DNA from: Draconibacterium sp.
GTDB lineage: Bacteria > Bacteroidota > Bacteroidia > Bacteroidales > Prolixibacteraceae
NCBI GenBank assembly: GCA_016705335.1
Contig: JADIYN010000064.1
Location: forward strand, 1-7,180
DNA: 7,180 nucleotides
Direction: 5' to 3'
A model generated the notes under the pieces. The model saw only the letters and a list, made by a program, of their open reading frames with translations. It searched no databases and had not been told where the DNA came from. Shown here piece after piece: positions 7,104 through 7,180 of the stretch. The position numbers and the translations under genes are program-made. How positions within the stretch are numbered: position 1 is the first letter of the stretch; each line of letters begins with the position of its first letter.

Positions 7104-7180
7104 GTCGCATAGCGACGCAATTATAGTAGAATATTAGATGTAGATTGTTGTTCAAAATCAAGTAGTTATGGTGTTTTAAA
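7104..7180 (+). repeat. Array unit 5, truncated by the window edge
   Basis: Left tip GTCGC-ATA-GCGAC (7104-7116), core TTATAGTAGAA (7121-7131, one change) and ATGGTGTT (7168-7175) are present. The right end would lie beyond 7180; from the spacing, its AACACC should begin near 7210. Confidence 0.75.

Larger units (their letters stand above)
6380..7180 (+). repeat. Head-to-tail array of non-autonomous REPIN-like units
   Basis: Five units follow the RAYT-like element in the same orientation, the fifth cut by the window edge. Each has a left end (tip hairpin, core TTATGGTAGAA, tail ending near GGTGTTTT or GTGCTTT), a ~40-base centre with ATG, and a 70-bp right end (AACACC, hairpin ATCCC-TAC-GGGAT, core TTCTACCATAA, tip hairpin GTGCC-GAT-GGCAC). 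Units are separated by the same 9-bp linker TTTTAAAAA at 6371-6379, 6542-6550, 6724-6732, 6909-6917 and 7095-7103. AACACC recurs at 6301, 6472, 6654, 6839 and 7025, i.e. spacings of 171, 182, 185 and 186. No other gene is visible in this 800-bp stretch. The units look like the transposase element with the gene deleted. Confidence 0.85.

Noticed and set aside
6301..7180. CRISPR array
   Set aside because: The repeated unit is 170-186 bp and nearly all of it is conserved; there are no short repeats separated by unique ~30-bp spacers and no cas genes.
6380..7180. Retron or other reverse-transcriptase ncRNA
   Set aside because: The hairpin-rich repeats invite the idea, but no reverse-transcriptase gene is in the window and the same ends flank the Y1 transposase, which explains them better.

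Overview
The window looks like AT-rich Bacteroidota chromosome. The evidence is a set of roughly 800-residue FtsX/MacB-type ABC permeases, a LolD/MacB-type ATPase beside them, ends of the type NPVEALRYE, and start codons that mostly lack a Shine-Dalgarno sequence. This assignment is inferred from gene families and base composition, not from a marker gene.

Layout: positions 1-196 hold the tail of a possible upstream gene, a two-hairpin intergenic element and an orphan FtsX C-terminal tail. Positions ~205-2542 hold a first permease (A) broken by many frameshifts. Positions 2557-3221 hold the ABC ATPase with one frameshift, and 3309-5718 a second permease (B) with two. The three genes run in the same direction with short gaps (14 and 87 bp) and read as one exporter operon: two large permeases with a periplasmic domain, powered by one ATPase. 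The substrate cannot be told from sequence. Nearly every frameshift I resolved is repaired by restoring one base in a short homopolymer, so sequencing error must be weighed against real decay.

The rest (5724-7180) is the most interesting part. An intact 154-residue HUH/Y1 transposase of the IS200/IS605-RAYT superfamily (5833-6297) lies between a structured left end and a structured right end. Downstream is a head-to-tail array of at least five units of about 162-177 bp. Each unit has the same left end and right end as the transposase element but lacks the transposase gene. Right ends are all exactly 70 bp (measured from AACACC) and units are joined by an invariant 9-bp linker, TTTTAAAAA. The simplest reading is one autonomous RAYT-like element plus a tandem family of internally deleted, non-autonomous REPIN-like derivatives. 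The array runs off the right edge.

The two halves are probably functionally independent. The mobile locus starts only a few bases after the stop codon of permease B and may have inserted at, or now serve as, the 3' boundary of the transporter operon.
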